NCBI GenBank assembly: GCA_913060775.1
Contig: CAJXVN010000003.1
Span: forward strand, 1-40,505
DNA length: 40,505 nucleotides
Direction of reading: 5' to 3'
Origin: an uncultured Gammaproteobacteria bacterium
GTDB taxonomy: Bacteria > Pseudomonadota > Gammaproteobacteria > Immundisolibacterales > Immundisolibacteraceae
This document shows, one piece after another, positions 9,248-17,128 of this stretch (the first letter of the stretch is position 1; every line of letters begins with the position of its first letter). The notes below the pieces were generated by a model that did not search any database, had not been told where the DNA came from, and saw only the letters and a program-made list of their open reading frames with translations. Made by a program: the position numbers and the translations under genes.

Positions 9248-11026
9248 ATGGCAAAGCCAGAGCATCAGGGAAAACTGCAACTGGGACGGGTGCTCCGCTG
9301 GCTGGTCGATGACGAACTAATCACGGCTAAATCCGCACAGGCGCTGTCGGCCGGTGGCGATGGCGGCCTGGACCACCCGCTGCTGGTTGTCGCCAGACAG
9401 AACTGGAAAAGCGCCACTCAGCCGCCGTTTCCGTTAAACGCCGAACGACTATCCCAATGGCTCGCCAACCGGGTCGGCCTGGACTACTTCCGCATCGATC
9501 CATTGAAACTGGATTTACGCTCGGTTACCGGGGTGATCTCTTACGCTTACGCCAGCCGTTTTCAGATTTTGCCGATACGGGCTGACCAGCAGACCATTAC
9601 TGTGGCCGTGAGCCAGCCCTTTGTTACCGACTGGCTCGACACGGTCACCCACGTCAGTAAGAAAAAAGTGGTGCGGGTGATCGCCAGCCCGGTTGAAATC
9701 AGCCGCTACCTGGAACAGCTCTTCAAGCTCAACGAGTCGATCGACTCCGCCGCCGACCGCCGCAACGCCAACAGCGAGATCGGCAACTTTGAGCAGTTAA
9801 TTGAGCTTGGTTCCAGCGCCCGGGATGGCGAAGATCAACACATCGTCAACATCGTTGACTGGCTGCTCCAGTACGCCTTTGATCAACGGGCCAGTGACAT
9901 CCACCTGGAGCCGCGACGCAACGAAGGATTGCTGCGCTTTCGTATCGATGGCGTGCTGCATCAGGTGCACACGGTGCCGGACAATGTCATGTCCGGGATT
10001 CTTAGCCGGCTAAAGATTCTTGGCCGCATGGACGTATCGGAAAAACGCCGACCTCAGGATGGCCGGGTAAAAACCCGTTCCCCCGGCGGCAGAGAGGTTG
10101 AACTGCGCGCCTCCACCATTCCCACTGCCTTTGGTGAAAAAATGGTGCTGCGTATTTTCGACCCGGAAACCGTGGTCAAAGGCTTCAGTGAACTCGGTTT
10201 TGACAAGTCCGAAAACAATCGCTGGAACGAACTAATAAAAAACCCCAACGGCATTATTCTGGTCTCCGGTCCTACCGGCTCTGGCAAAACCACCACCCTC
10301 TACTCCAGCCTAAAGCAACTGGCCAAACCCACCCTCAATGTCTGCACCATCGAAGACCCCATTGAAATGATCGAAGCGGCCTTCAACCAGACTCAGGTGC
10401 AGCCCAGCGCCGGCCTTACCTTTGCGGACGGTGTGCGCACCCTAATGCGCCAGGACCCGGACATTATTATGGTCGGCGAAATACGCGACCAGGAAACCGC
10501 CGATGTCGCCGTACAGGCCGCCCTGACCGGCCATCTCGTGCTCTCTACTATCCACACCAACGACGCTCCCTCGTCCCTGTCCCGACTAATGGAGCTGGGC
10601 GTTCCCTCTTATTTGATCGAAGCCACCCTGCTGGGCGTGCTGGCACAACGGCTAGTGCGCACGCTCTGCCCGCACTGCAAAAAGGAGACACCGGTGGACG
10701 AAGTCCTCTGGCGTAACCTGGTGCGACCCATCAAGCTCCCGGTGCCCGACAAGATTTTTGCTCCGGAAGGCTGTGACGAATGTCGCGGCACCGGCTTTCT
10801 GGGCCGGGTTGGTATTTATGAAATGATGATGATCGACCCGGAAACCCGTGGCCTGATAACCGACACCCTGGATCTGCGCGCCCTGCAAAAAGCGGCCCTG
10901 ACCGGCGGCATGGTGCCACTGCGGGTGGCAGGGGCCCGTAAGGTAAGCGCCGGACTCACCACCTTGAGCGAAGTGATGCGAGTGGTGCCACCACCCCAGG
11001 AAGATCCCTTACTCAAGCAAAATTGA
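9248..11026 (+). CDS. GspE/PulE-family secretion ATPase
   Basis: A 592-aa hexameric ATPase of the type II secretion / type IV pilus family. The N-terminal part (to about 170) resembles the T2SSE N-terminal domain. The NTPase core has the Walker A GPTGSGKT (341-348), an Asp box (TIEDPIEMI), the Walker B region DPDIIMVGEIRDQETAD and the His box (LTGHLVLSTIHTND). A C-terminal CxxC...CxxC zinc element (CPHC, CDEC) is typical of GspE and PilB. No gspF/pilC, pseudopilin or secretin gene is near, so its apparatus must be encoded elsewhere and its pathway cannot be settled here. A GAGGTG stretch precedes the ATG. Confidence 0.9.
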   Translation: MAKPEHQGKLQLGRVLRWLVDDELITAKSAQALSAGGDGGLDHPLLVVARQNWKSATQPPFPLNAERLSQWLANRVGLDYFRIDPLKLDLRSVTGVISYAYASRFQILPIRADQQTITVAVSQPFVTDWLDTVTHVSKKKVVRVIASPVEISRYLEQLFKLNESIDSAADRRNANSEIGNFEQLIELGSSARDGEDQHIVNIVDWLLQYAFDQRASDIHLEPRRNEGLLRFRIDGVLHQVHTVPDNVMSGILSRLKILGRMDVSEKRRPQDGRVKTRSPGGREVELRASTIPTAFGEKMVLRIFDPETVVKGFSELGFDKSENNRWNELIKNPNGIILVSGPTGSGKTTTLYSSLKQLAKPTLNVCTIEDPIEMIEAAFNQTQVQPSAGLTFADGVRTLMRQDPDIIMVGEIRDQETADVAVQAALTGHLVLSTIHTNDAPSSLSRLMELGVPSYLIEATLLGVLAQRLVRTLCPHCKKETPVDEVLWRNLVRPIKLPVPDKIFAPEGCDECRGTGFLGRVGIYEMMMIDPETRGLITDTLDLRALQKAALTGGMVPLRVAGARKVSAGLTTLSEVMRVVPPPQEDPLLKQN

Positions 11027-11163
11027 GCCAGCTCAAGCGAAAAACTGGCCCTTTGCTCGACCACCATTTAACCAGCAGTTATTATTCGCTGCTGTTTCAC
11101 AGTCACTACCTGCTTGCATCATCGGGTATCACCGACGCACCCAACTGAACAGGAGAGTCAATC

Positions 11164-12282
11164 ATGGGCAAAGTTGAACCGATCTCCACCCAGCACCGCT
11201 TTAGCGAAGAGAACGTTCGCGCAGGGGCACGCAACCTGCTGATCAACGGCGCTGGCGTTACAACCGGCACCGAAGTACTTATCCTGAATCAGCCGGGGCT
11301 GGTCGAACCGGCGGTGGCCGACATTATCGAGGAGGAAGCCCGCGCCCTGGGCGCCACGGTATACGTGATGTGGGCCGGCAGCGTTAAAGGACCTGAAGAA
11401 CTGCCCGGTCCGGCGATGGCGGCGATGCAAAATTGCGAAGTGACCATATTCAACCACATGCTCGCCGGCCTGCTACGGTTAATTCCGTTTGATGGCACGG
11501 GTCTGAAGCTCCTCAATTTCTGCACCACCTGGGACACGCTGGGCAGCGAATTCGCCCGCGTCCATTACCGGGTAATGATGGAAGTAATGCAGTATTTCGG
11601 CCCCAAACTCGCGGCTGAATCTAGCTACCGCATCACCTGTCCACTGGGGACCGATTACTACGGCGACATGGAAACTCCGCCGGCCACTGCAAAGAAAAAA
11701 GGCGATACCGGAGACGGTTTTAGCTTGCGCACCTTTCCAATCAGCGTCAGCCCGCCGGTGATGAGCATGAAAGCCAATGGCAAGCTGGCAATACGGTGGC
11801 TGACCCCGGCCGGGATTCACGAGTTTGACGAACCGGGGATTAGCCTGCCCAGCCCGGTGCTCGCGACCATTAAAGATGGCCGCATGGTCGATTTCGACGG
11901 AGCCGATGATGCGGTGGCAGAGCTACGGCGGTTTCTGGAAAAAATTGGTGACCTGACCGACAAAGATGGTTACATCATCAACTCCTGGCATGCAGGCACC
12001 AACCCCCGCTGTTTTGCCCACGTTACGCCGGAGGAAAACCTGGATGCCTGGATGTACATGATCCACGGAAATCCCCGTATTGTTCACCTGCACACCGTGG
12101 GTACCGCACCCCCCGGTGAAATGTCGATCCCGATAGTCGATCCAACCATCCGGTACGGCGATAAAACCTTCTGGAATGCAGGTAAACTGGTAATCCTTGA
12201 CGACCCCGAAGTTCGCGAACTGGTAGCCAAATACCAGGACCCGGATGAGGCCCTGTTTGTGGACGACAACATCGGCGTATAG
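11164..12282 (+). CDS. M29-fold metalloprotein, NicX-like (possible ring-cleaving dioxygenase)
   Basis: 372 aa, no signal peptide, so cytoplasmic; a good AGGAG ribosome site precedes the ATG. The C-terminal half has a layout recalling M29 aminopeptidases and their relative NicX (2,5-dihydroxypyridine 5,6-dioxygenase): AGTNPRCFAHVTPEENL (near 280-295), HGNPRIVHLHTVG, then IPIVDPTIRYGD. The histidines and acids there could ligate a metal. The N-terminal half (GAGVTTGTEVLILNQPGLVEP, EEARALGATVYVMWAG) is a Rossmann-like alpha/beta domain, also as in M29. It begins a four-gene run with a DszB-like protein and a flavin reductase, which favours catabolism over peptide cleavage. Family placement is by recalled motif pattern only; substrate unknown. 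Confidence 0.55.
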   Translation: MGKVEPISTQHRFSEENVRAGARNLLINGAGVTTGTEVLILNQPGLVEPAVADIIEEEARALGATVYVMWAGSVKGPEELPGPAMAAMQNCEVTIFNHMLAGLLRLIPFDGTGLKLLNFCTTWDTLGSEFARVHYRVMMEVMQYFGPKLAAESSYRITCPLGTDYYGDMETPPATAKKKGDTGDGFSLRTFPISVSPPVMSMKANGKLAIRWLTPAGIHEFDEPGISLPSPVLATIKDGRMVDFDGADDAVAELRRFLEKIGDLTDKDGYIINSWHAGTNPRCFAHVTPEENLDAWMYMIHGNPRIVHLHTVGTAPPGEMSIPIVDPTIRYGDKTFWNAGKLVILDDPEVRELVAKYQDPDEALFVDDNIGV

Positions 12283-12316
12283 CGCCGTTTAATGAATAAA
12301 GAGAAGCTGATAATCA

Positions 12317-13372
12317 ATGAGTAACACAATCTGGTACACCCGCTGTCCGGTCCCCACCGCATCCGGTATCGCCAAGCAACACGATCGTTTTAACGAGGCC
12401 TTCGCCGACAGCGGCTGGCAGGTACGCAATATTCGCGAGCGCGGCACGGATGGCACTAGCCTGAACACCCATTTCAGCCACGACCTGGATGATTCGTTCC
12501 GTGAGGGCGGCGGCTCTCCGCCGGTCTGGGCTCGGGCCAACGGCGCCGATACCTCCCTGCTTGGGGTCTGTTTTATTGAAGAGACGCTGGGACTGTTCGT
12601 CCGTGCGGATGACGATTCCATTCAGACCGTCCCCGACCTGGTGGGCAAACGGCTGGCACTGCCTGACTGGCCCGAACTGATCATGAACTTTTTCCGGTTT
12701 TCTGCGGAAAAAGCCTTTGTATCGGCCCTGCAGCTGGAAGGCATCCCCGAAAGCGAAGCCAATTTTGTCGATGTCGTCGAGACCGGCGACCATTTTCAAC
12801 TGCTTAACCCCACTTTTACCGACGGCTCCGATCGCACGCTTGCCTCCTACTACCACTGCCAGATGGAAGCGCTCCTCAATGGTGAGGTGGATGCGATTTT
12901 TGCCAAGGGTGGCGAAATTGCTGCCATGCAGGCCGAAAGCGGCGGTCGCCTGCGCATGCTCACCAACCTGATGGATGCCAAACCCATGTGGGCCAAGGTC
13001 AACAACGCCACTCCACGCATCCTCACGGTCAGTAATTCGCTGGTTAGAAGCAACCCGGATAAAGTGGTTACCTACGCTCGTACCCTGTTACAGGCCGCCA
13101 ACTGGGCCCAGCAGAATCACGCGGAAGCGGACGTGGCCATGGCCTCCGAAACCGGCGTTGCGCCTGCCGACATCCATACCTATTACACCCGCGACATCTA
13201 CGACAAGCTCGCGCCGGAGCTGAGCGTTAAAATGATCGATGCCGTCGAAGTCCTGAAAACCTTCCTCTTTGAGCACGGTTATATCGACAACAATTTCTCC
13301 ACCGATGAATGGATGGCCAAAGAGCTGTTACAGGAAGCCTACCGACTGGAAGGCATGCCCTGGCGCGACTAA
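12317..13372 (+). CDS. DszB-like desulfinase homologue (periplasmic-binding-protein fold enzyme)
   Basis: 351 aa, no signal peptide. The N-terminus TIWYTRCPVPTASGIA matches the DszB segment around its nucleophile (YSNCPVPNA), placing the cysteine at residue 10. Further on, HFSHDLDDSFREGGGSPP aligns with the DszB stretch holding its other two catalytic residues: His52 and Arg62 here, 10 residues apart as in DszB. DszB releases sulfite from 2'-hydroxybiphenyl-2-sulfinate in dibenzothiophene desulfurization and has the fold of SsuA/NitT-type binding proteins. Absence of a signal peptide and of any ABC transporter gene nearby argues for an enzyme. Later parts (GEVDAIFAKGGEIAAMQA, VSNSLVRSNPDKVVTYARTL) also follow DszB. 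The substrate need not be a biphenyl sulfinate. Confidence 0.7.
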   Translation: MSNTIWYTRCPVPTASGIAKQHDRFNEAFADSGWQVRNIRERGTDGTSLNTHFSHDLDDSFREGGGSPPVWARANGADTSLLGVCFIEETLGLFVRADDDSIQTVPDLVGKRLALPDWPELIMNFFRFSAEKAFVSALQLEGIPESEANFVDVVETGDHFQLLNPTFTDGSDRTLASYYHCQMEALLNGEVDAIFAKGGEIAAMQAESGGRLRMLTNLMDAKPMWAKVNNATPRILTVSNSLVRSNPDKVVTYARTLLQAANWAQQNHAEADVAMASETGVAPADIHTYYTRDIYDKLAPELSVKMIDAVEVLKTFLFEHGYIDNNFSTDEWMAKELLQEAYRLEGMPWRD

Positions 13373-13408
13373 AATCACCCAACCCCCCTCTAACGGAATC
13401 CAGTCAAC

Positions 13409-13885
13409 ATGGACTCAAAAACACTTCGCAATTTATTCGGCCAGTTTGCTACCGGCGTCACCGTTATTGGTAGCCACAATGGTGAGGGCGACAAGTTTGG
13501 CCTGACCGTCAACTCCTTCAGCTCTGTATCGCTGGATCCGCCTCTGGTCATGTTCTGCATCATTCGAAATTCCGGCAGTCTGGAACCAATTCAGCAATCG
13601 GAAAGCTTCAGCGTGAGTATTCTTGCCGCTGACCAGGAAAACATTTCCAACACCATGGCCAAAAAGGGCGGCAGCGAAAAATTTGATGACGTTGCCACCT
13701 TTACCGCAGAAACCGGTGCCCCCATTATCACGGGCAACATTGGCTGGCTCGACTGCAAACTCTGGAAACTCCACGACGGTGGCGACCATTTGATTGTCGT
13801 CGGCGAGGTAGTCGCCGGCGAAATCGGTGAAGGAGAGCCATTGTTATTTGCGGGCGGTCGATACGCCCGTCTGGCTAAAAACTAA
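13409..13885 (+). CDS. Flavin reductase-like protein (DszD/HpaC family)
   Basis: 158 aa of the flavin reductase domain: FGQFATGVTVIGS, FGLTVNSFSSVSLDPPLVMFCI, SVSILAADQENISN and the ending FAGGRYARL are the usual blocks. Such proteins supply reduced FMN or FAD to two-component monooxygenases, as DszD does for DszA and DszC. No monooxygenase gene is in this cassette, so the partner is elsewhere or this is a flavin-binding protein with another role. It starts 36 bp after the DszB-like gene and 66 bp before the small protein, in the same direction, so co-transcription is likely. The ribosome site is weak. Confidence 0.85.
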   Translation: MDSKTLRNLFGQFATGVTVIGSHNGEGDKFGLTVNSFSSVSLDPPLVMFCIIRNSGSLEPIQQSESFSVSILAADQENISNTMAKKGGSEKFDDVATFTAETGAPIITGNIGWLDCKLWKLHDGGDHLIVVGEVVAGEIGEGEPLLFAGGRYARLAKN

Positions 13886-13951
13886 CGGGGCAAAACCAAC
13901 CCCACCACTAGCTGCTACCATGAGGTTCCTGGCTAAACCAAGGAGACGACA

Positions 13952-14335
13952 ATGGCGACAGAAATTAGTTTGCAGGAACTGGCCCGTACACCCGGAGTTA
14001 TTGGGGCAGCTCGCTGGAAAGCGTCCCAGTACAACACCAATATGGCCGCGGCGCCGGTTCTGGTTGAGTCCGCCGGTGATATCGACAACGCCCGCGCCGA
14101 ACGGCTGGTAAACAACGCTGAAGTGGCCGGCATGTCGGTGATGGGCGTCGGCATGCTTAACAAAACAAACAACCCCGGCGATAAACGCAACGTCTTCCCG
14201 ATCGATTCTTATTACATCAACGGTCAGGACACCAGCATGATTGCCACCTTCAACCGGGTAGCGGTGCTGTTGGATAACGGCGTTGACTATGAAGTCAGGG
14301 AAATAATCGCAATGATGAACCAGATAGGTAACTAA
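13952..14335 (+). CDS. Small protein of possible roadblock/DUF2173-like fold
   Basis: 127 aa with an AAGGAG ribosome site 6 bp upstream, last gene of the run beginning at 11164. The start ISLQELARTPGVIGAARWKA and the end NRVAVLLDNGVDYEVREIIAMM recall the DUF2173/roadblock-LC7 pattern (short helix, strand 'PGVxxA', a strand-rich middle and a final helix). This comparison is from memory and weak. There is no signal peptide, membrane segment or cysteine, so it is probably a soluble partner or regulatory protein for the enzymes ahead of it. Function unknown. Confidence 0.75.
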   Translation: MATEISLQELARTPGVIGAARWKASQYNTNMAAAPVLVESAGDIDNARAERLVNNAEVAGMSVMGVGMLNKTNNPGDKRNVFPIDSYYINGQDTSMIATFNRVAVLLDNGVDYEVREIIAMMNQIGN

Positions 14336-14410
14336 CTGGCTGACCAACGGCGACAAGGCACGCTTCAGAAAATGGCGCAACACCCGGCCTCCTAGCTGCT
14401 AATCTCCCTT

Positions 14411-14453
14411 CATTCTGAGGTTGTCGATGGGCGCCATGGACCTCCTCAGAATG
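14411..14453. repeat. Long imperfect palindrome, REP-like, between convergent genes
   Basis: CATTCTGAGG (14411-14420) pairs perfectly with CCTCAGAATG (14444-14453). Inside, GTC-G-ATGG-GCG-CCAT-G-GAC extends the hairpin, with an inner perfect ATGG/CCAT stem. It lies in the 193-bp gap between the convergent 13952 and 14834 genes. No T-run follows on either strand, so it is not a classical Rho-independent terminator. It could be a REP-type element or a transcript-end hairpin. Confidence 0.75.
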
Positions 14454-14528
14454 AACAAGATGTCAAACCATCCCCCCCGATTAACGCACTCTTCAACCCC
14501 GCCTGATCCCTCATTAATCACCCAATGC

Positions 14529-14834
14529 TCATAGCCCGGTCGCTCCCGGCTCACCGTCGGTGATCACTATCTGCACCTGCGCCACCTCACTGCGCAGGCG
14601 CCGCGCATCCGCGTAAACTGGCGACTCGTAAAACGCTTTCGCGGCCTCAAAATCCGGGAACTCAACAACGATAGTGCGCCGCTCCTCTGGCTCGCCTTCT
14701 AGCGTCTCCGTCCGCCCACCGCGCACCAGAAACCTGCCACCAAACTGCGCAATAATGCCCGGTGTGCGGGCCATATAAGCCGCGTAGGCATCTGCATCAC
14801 TCACTGCTGCACGGTAAATCAGGTATGCCGCCAT
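14529..14834 (-). CDS. DUF1330 family protein
   Basis: 101 aa with the dimeric alpha/beta-barrel pattern of DUF1330: YLIYRAAVSDADAYAAYMARTPGIIAQFGGRFLVRGG, then TIVVEFPDFEAAKAFYESPVYADARRLR. The family is common in Proteobacteria and of unknown function; the fold resembles muconolactone isomerase and antibiotic monooxygenase-like proteins. The ATG at 14834 is preceded by an AGGA site. It reads in the same direction as the DUF1461 gene 27 bp upstream. Confidence 0.85.
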   Translation of the reverse strand: MAAYLIYRAAVSDADAYAAYMARTPGIIAQFGGRFLVRGGRTETLEGEPEERRTIVVEFPDFEAAKAFYESPVYADARRLRSEVAQVQIVITDGEPGATGL

Positions 14835-14861
14835 GTTAGGTCCTGCCTCGATTACTCATCT

Positions 14862-15599
14862 TTAAATCTCTTCCCGTTGTAACCTGCGCCCCACCACCAG
14901 ATACCAGGCAACCATCACCAGGCCAGCCAGTAACGCCCAGAACATTGCCACCACACCAAACAGGTTAGGCGCCTGCATCATCATGCTCATCAGTGACTCT
15001 TCGTAATAGAAAAACCACTGATGGCCCGGCGGAAAAACCCAGCGATGCAGCTGGTAAAAAATTGATTCCGCACCCACCACAGCTATCAGTCCCAGACCAC
15101 CACAACCCAGAACAGCGCCGGCGAATACCAATTTTTTCCCCGGCAACGAAACCGACTTACGGCGCAGCTGAATTGATCCCACCAATAGCAGTGCAATCGC
15201 TCCCCAGCCCACCGGTCGTAATATCGACACCAGTCGGGCAACATCCCGCAGGTGAATCACTTCAGCAGGCGTCAGTAACCGACCGATCACCCGCCCATCA
15301 CCCGCGCGATAAACAAGCTGATCAAGCCCGTTACCCCGGTGATGAACCCCCCGGACAATGGCATCGAATAGCCGTTGTCGCTCGTCAAAGCTGGTTAACT
15401 GAAATCCTGGTCGGCGCTGATTCAGTGGACCATATTGATCAATTGTCCTGTCGATCTGCAATAACCGGTAGGCGGGTCGGTAACCGAACCCCTGGGCCGC
15501 CAGCAACTCCCAACCCACCGCCAGGGATGCAATTATCAGATTGGCTAAAAATAGCGCCCACATTAACGTTCCACCCAGGGCCTTTAATTTAATTGCCAT
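14862..15599 (-). CDS. DUF1461 integral membrane protein
   Basis: 245 aa from the ATG at 15599. The frame is open to a TTG at 15626, which would add nine residues; the ATG places the first membrane helix (LMWALFLANLIIASLAVGW) close to the N-terminus. Further helices lie at about 125-145 and 160-180 and near the C-terminus. The extracytoplasmic segment LHRWVFPPGHQWFF and the helix after it follow the DUF1461 pattern. A GGAGG lies 13 bp before the ATG, rather far, so the start is uncertain. Function unknown. Confidence 0.75.
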   Translation of the reverse strand: MAIKLKALGGTLMWALFLANLIIASLAVGWELLAAQGFGYRPAYRLLQIDRTIDQYGPLNQRRPGFQLTSFDERQRLFDAIVRGVHHRGNGLDQLVYRAGDGRVIGRLLTPAEVIHLRDVARLVSILRPVGWGAIALLLVGSIQLRRKSVSLPGKKLVFAGAVLGCGGLGLIAVVGAESIFYQLHRWVFPPGHQWFFYYEESLMSMMMQAPNLFGVVAMFWALLAGLVMVAWYLVVGRRLQREEI

Positions 15600-15633
15600 C
15601 CGCGAAAAAGCGCCTCCGCCCAGCAAAAAACCA

Positions 15634-16020
15634 TCAGTTCAAATCGATAGCGAACTCTTTCAACAACTCAAGCGGCACGATTTCGAGCGCTCGTTGGTGG
15701 GTGCTGGCGAGTGCAACTCGGGGCGCCATTCCCAGTTCATGGGCCTCCATCCAGCGCGCCGCACAGAGACACCAACGCTGCCCCGGCTGAACCCCGGGAA
15801 AGCCAAACTCCGGCTGCGGAGTGGCGAGGTCGTTTCCACGAAAACGGGAGTATTGGAGAAATTCGGACGTGGCGATAATACAAACCGTGTGGGACCCCAC
15901 ATCATGATCCGCAGTGTTACAGCAACCATCGCGGAAATAACCGGTCAGCGGGTCCAGGCTGCAGGGCTGAAGCGGCTCGCCAAATACATTTAAGGATTCC
16001 GCCTGGTCAGGAATGTTCAT
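15634..16020 (-). CDS. DUF2237 family protein
   Basis: 128 aa matching DUF2237 almost throughout: NVFGEPLQPCSLDPLTGYFRDGCC, a stretch with DVGSHTVC and EFLQYSRFRGNDL, TPQPEFGFPGVQPGQRWCLC and RWMEAHELGMAPRVAL. Conserved cysteines (PC, GCC, CLC) suggest a metal or redox site. Family function is not established. An AAGGAAA ribosome site precedes the ATG at 16020. It reads in the same direction as the DUF1461 gene, whose start is 34 bp downstream. Confidence 0.9.
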   Translation of the reverse strand: MNIPDQAESLNVFGEPLQPCSLDPLTGYFRDGCCNTADHDVGSHTVCIIATSEFLQYSRFRGNDLATPQPEFGFPGVQPGQRWCLCAARWMEAHELGMAPRVALASTHQRALEIVPLELLKEFAIDLN

Positions 16021-16072
16021 CGTTCGTTTCCTTTACACAAAACAACAATTGGGTGGGTGATACGTTAATTTT

Positions 16073-17065
16073 CTAGCTCCCAATCAGCCGTTGCAAATTG
16101 CCACTATAGATTGCCTCGCGCTCGGCAGGAGGGATCGGCATGGCATCAATACTTTTTAAAGTATCGGCGGTAAACCCTTCACCGCCCAGGCCATCAAACG
16201 GCGTATCGGTGCCAAACAGCAGGCGCTGCGAACCGAAAAAAGCATAGGCGGCCTGCATACCCGCGATGCTGCCCATCAACGCAGTGTCGTTATAGAACAT
16301 ACGGAAATAGTCACTTGGATTGAGTCGCAGTTTCTCTTTAGCCTGAACCAGCTCGGGCAGACCGGGGCGATCGTAAACCCACTCCACCCGCTTATCAAAG
16401 AAGGGCAGCATGGCACCCGCATGATGGGTAATGATTTTAATATCCGGATGACGATCGAAGATACCGTCAAACACCAGGCGGGTCATGGCAGCGGTGGTCT
16501 CATAGGGCCAACCGAACACCTGCCAGATCCAGTATTTTGAGACGTCTTCCCCAGCGTAATCGGGCTGACCACCACCCCGCGCCGGGTGTAGCCAGATTGG
16601 GGCATCCAGTTTGGCCATCAAATCAAAAAACGGCTTGAACTCCGGCAAATCCAGTGGTTTGCCTTTAGCACTGGTGTAAATCAGCACCCCTTTCATACCC
16701 AGCTCGGTCAGGCAACGCCCAGCCTCGGTGACCATCGCCTCCGGATTATTCATTGCGACGATCCCCACCGGGATAAATCGATCCGGCCGGTTTGCCGCGA
16801 CCGCCGCAATCTCATCGTTAGCGACTCTCGCCAGTTCAGCGGCAACGACTGGATCGCTAATTGCGATTTCCAGCGGCGGGGATGAGAGGGTGATCACCTG
16901 CTGATCCACCCCCAGGTCGTCCATGATGGCGATTCGGCGATCCATATCCGCCAGTTCTGGCATGCTGTCGAGCATGCCAGACAGATAATCCGGCCCGGTC
17001 ATGGCGGCCTTGAGTCGTTGGTAAAAATTCTGTGGCATGACGTGAGTGAAACAGTCAATTTTCAA
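16073..17065 (-). CDS. Amidohydrolase_2 family protein (ACMSD-like), TTG start
   Basis: 330 aa of the amidohydrolase superfamily branch that includes ACMSD and gamma-resorcylate decarboxylase. Visible blocks: MKIDCFTHVMP, APIWLHPARGG, IKIITHHAGAMLPFF and LLFGTDTPFDG. The metal-site histidines and the late aspartate are present, but in the N-terminal HxH the first histidine is replaced (C-F-T-H, Phe6/His8). The TTG at 17065 is chosen because GGGGAGG lies 7 bp upstream and the protein then starts at the usual MKID. A decarboxylase or hydrolase acting on an aromatic or cyclic acid is likely; substrate unknown. Confidence 0.85.
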   Translation of the reverse strand: MKIDCFTHVMPQNFYQRLKAAMTGPDYLSGMLDSMPELADMDRRIAIMDDLGVDQQVITLSSPPLEIAISDPVVAAELARVANDEIAAVAANRPDRFIPVGIVAMNNPEAMVTEAGRCLTELGMKGVLIYTSAKGKPLDLPEFKPFFDLMAKLDAPIWLHPARGGGQPDYAGEDVSKYWIWQVFGWPYETTAAMTRLVFDGIFDRHPDIKIITHHAGAMLPFFDKRVEWVYDRPGLPELVQAKEKLRLNPSDYFRMFYNDTALMGSIAGMQAAYAFFGSQRLLFGTDTPFDGLGGEGFTADTLKSIDAMPIPPAEREAIYSGNLQRLIGS

Positions 17066-17128
17066 TGCTAAACCTCCCCGCGAATACTGAACTGGCCATT
17101 GATGGGCCAGTTACAACACAAAAAAAAG

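Noticed and set aside
12317-13372. Periplasmic SsuA/NitT-type ABC substrate-binding protein
   Set aside because: No signal peptide, no ABC permease or ATPase nearby, and the DszB catalytic pattern is present.
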